A stretch of 22,579 nt of DNA. Source: Streptococcaceae bacterium. Its GTDB lineage: Bacteria; Bacillota; Bacilli; Lactobacillales; Streptococcaceae. Position 1 is the first letter of the stretch; every line of letters begins with the position of its first letter. Under the pieces are notes generated by a model. It saw nothing but the letters and a program-made list of their open reading frames with translations. It was not told the origin of the DNA and did no database searches. The DNA lies in assembly GCA_031259195.1 (NCBI GenBank), contig JAIRLR010000154.1:1-22579 (forward strand), written 5' to 3'. Positions 22,178-22,579 of this stretch are shown one piece after another. Made by a program: the position numbers and the translations under genes.

Positions 22178-22579
22178 GTTATTATTTTTTGACTTTTATA
22201 TAAAATTAATAATAAATTCCTATCTCTATTTAATTAAGTTACCAGTGTTACCAGTTTTATGATGAATTCTAGAGGGGGGAAAATTTCGAGATAAATATTG
22301 CACAAAAAATATAATAATTTATAAAATATATTATATAAATTATATAAAAATTAATTAGATAATCAAAAACAGAGAAAATAAATGCTAGTCAACTCGATGA
22401 AAATCCTTGTGTATAGTAAAAAAAGTGGTAACTTTGGCAACCGCATGCCTCAAACCCAGTAGCCCCTAAGCGTTGCACGGTTGCCACTTTGCTAAAAAAG
22501 TGGCAACCATATACGAATTAAACCCAGCCAGAATTTTAAAATCATTAAAAAATCCCCCGTCCTTAAACGTGGAGAATAT
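22178..22579. other. Gene-free AT-rich tract with repeated GTTACC/GTTGCCAC motifs
   Basis: No credible ORF. GTTACCAGTGTTACCAG (22238-22254) is a direct repeat. A very AT-rich stretch covers about 22298-22382. Near the right end AAAAGTGGTAACTTTGGCAA (22421-22440) and the inverted pair at 22479-22508 carry the same motif. Such clusters are seen near replication or regulatory regions of phages and integrative elements, but nothing here proves an origin. Confidence 0.45.
22479..22508. repeat. Perfect 12-bp inverted repeat
   Basis: GGTTGCCACTTT (22479-22490) and AAAGTGGCAACC (22497-22508) are exact reverse complements around a six-base loop, GCTAAA. It may be an operator, a replication site or a transcript hairpin. 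Confidence 0.8.

Overview
The window looks like the chromosome of a low-GC Gram-positive bacterium of the class Bacilli, probably Lactobacillales-like. The signs are the rpoY-rnjA pair (RNA polymerase epsilon subunit plus RNase J1), a SufU-type SUF operon, an rnr-smpB pair, strong GGAGG-type ribosome binding sites, and TTG starts. I cannot name the species. Most of the window is housekeeping genes on the + strand, but it is unusually full of short repeated, non-coding, inverted-repeat elements and of gene remnants.

Layout. 1-1060: end of a repeat, then rplJ and rplL. 1079-1993: a repeat and a VanZ-family membrane protein. 1997-4069: a repeat, then truB and ribF. 4082-8180: a repeat, tkt, rpoY and rnjA. 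8181-9447: a decay zone with a cut-off mini-ORF, a repeat, an IS5-type transposase remnant broken by a 4-bp duplication, a possible small structured RNA, and a repeat inserted in the middle of a hairpin. 9448-11378 (minus strand): a two-gene operon for exported proteins of no family I can assign with certainty. The first gene has residues arranged like a papain-type cysteine peptidase (Q, C, H, N). 11740-18238: sufC, sufD, sufS, sufU, rnr and smpB, tightly packed; no sufB follows sufU. A perfect 58-bp palindrome made of two repeat ends forms the last codons and stop of rnr. 18239-19121: a repeat, an odd tRNA-Asn with an 8-nt anticodon loop, rpmB and tRNA-Ser(CGA). 19190-20765: ADP-ribose pyrophosphatase, a small basic membrane protein and mtnN. 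20748-22579: a mosaic of remnants with a small exported-peptide ORF, a methyltransferase pseudogene, the tail of a phage-type gene, a small holin-like membrane protein, a terminator, and an AT-rich gene-free tract with repeated GTTACC/GGTTGCCAC motifs.

The repeats form one modular family. Ends read GAACCTGTTAAC or a variant, flanks are usually TAA on both sides, length is 56 to 227 bp, there are no ORFs, and internal blocks are shared but shuffled. They look like MITEs mobilised by an IS5-group transposase; the broken transposase at 8430-8835 belongs to such a group, but the link is inference. They sit at gene borders and in places touch expression signals: the rplJ leader, the truB ribosome binding site, the rnr stop codon and a terminator hairpin.

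The best candidate for something undescribed is the minus-strand operon 9448-11378. Next come the tRNA-Asn with an expanded anticodon loop and the modular palindromic repeats.
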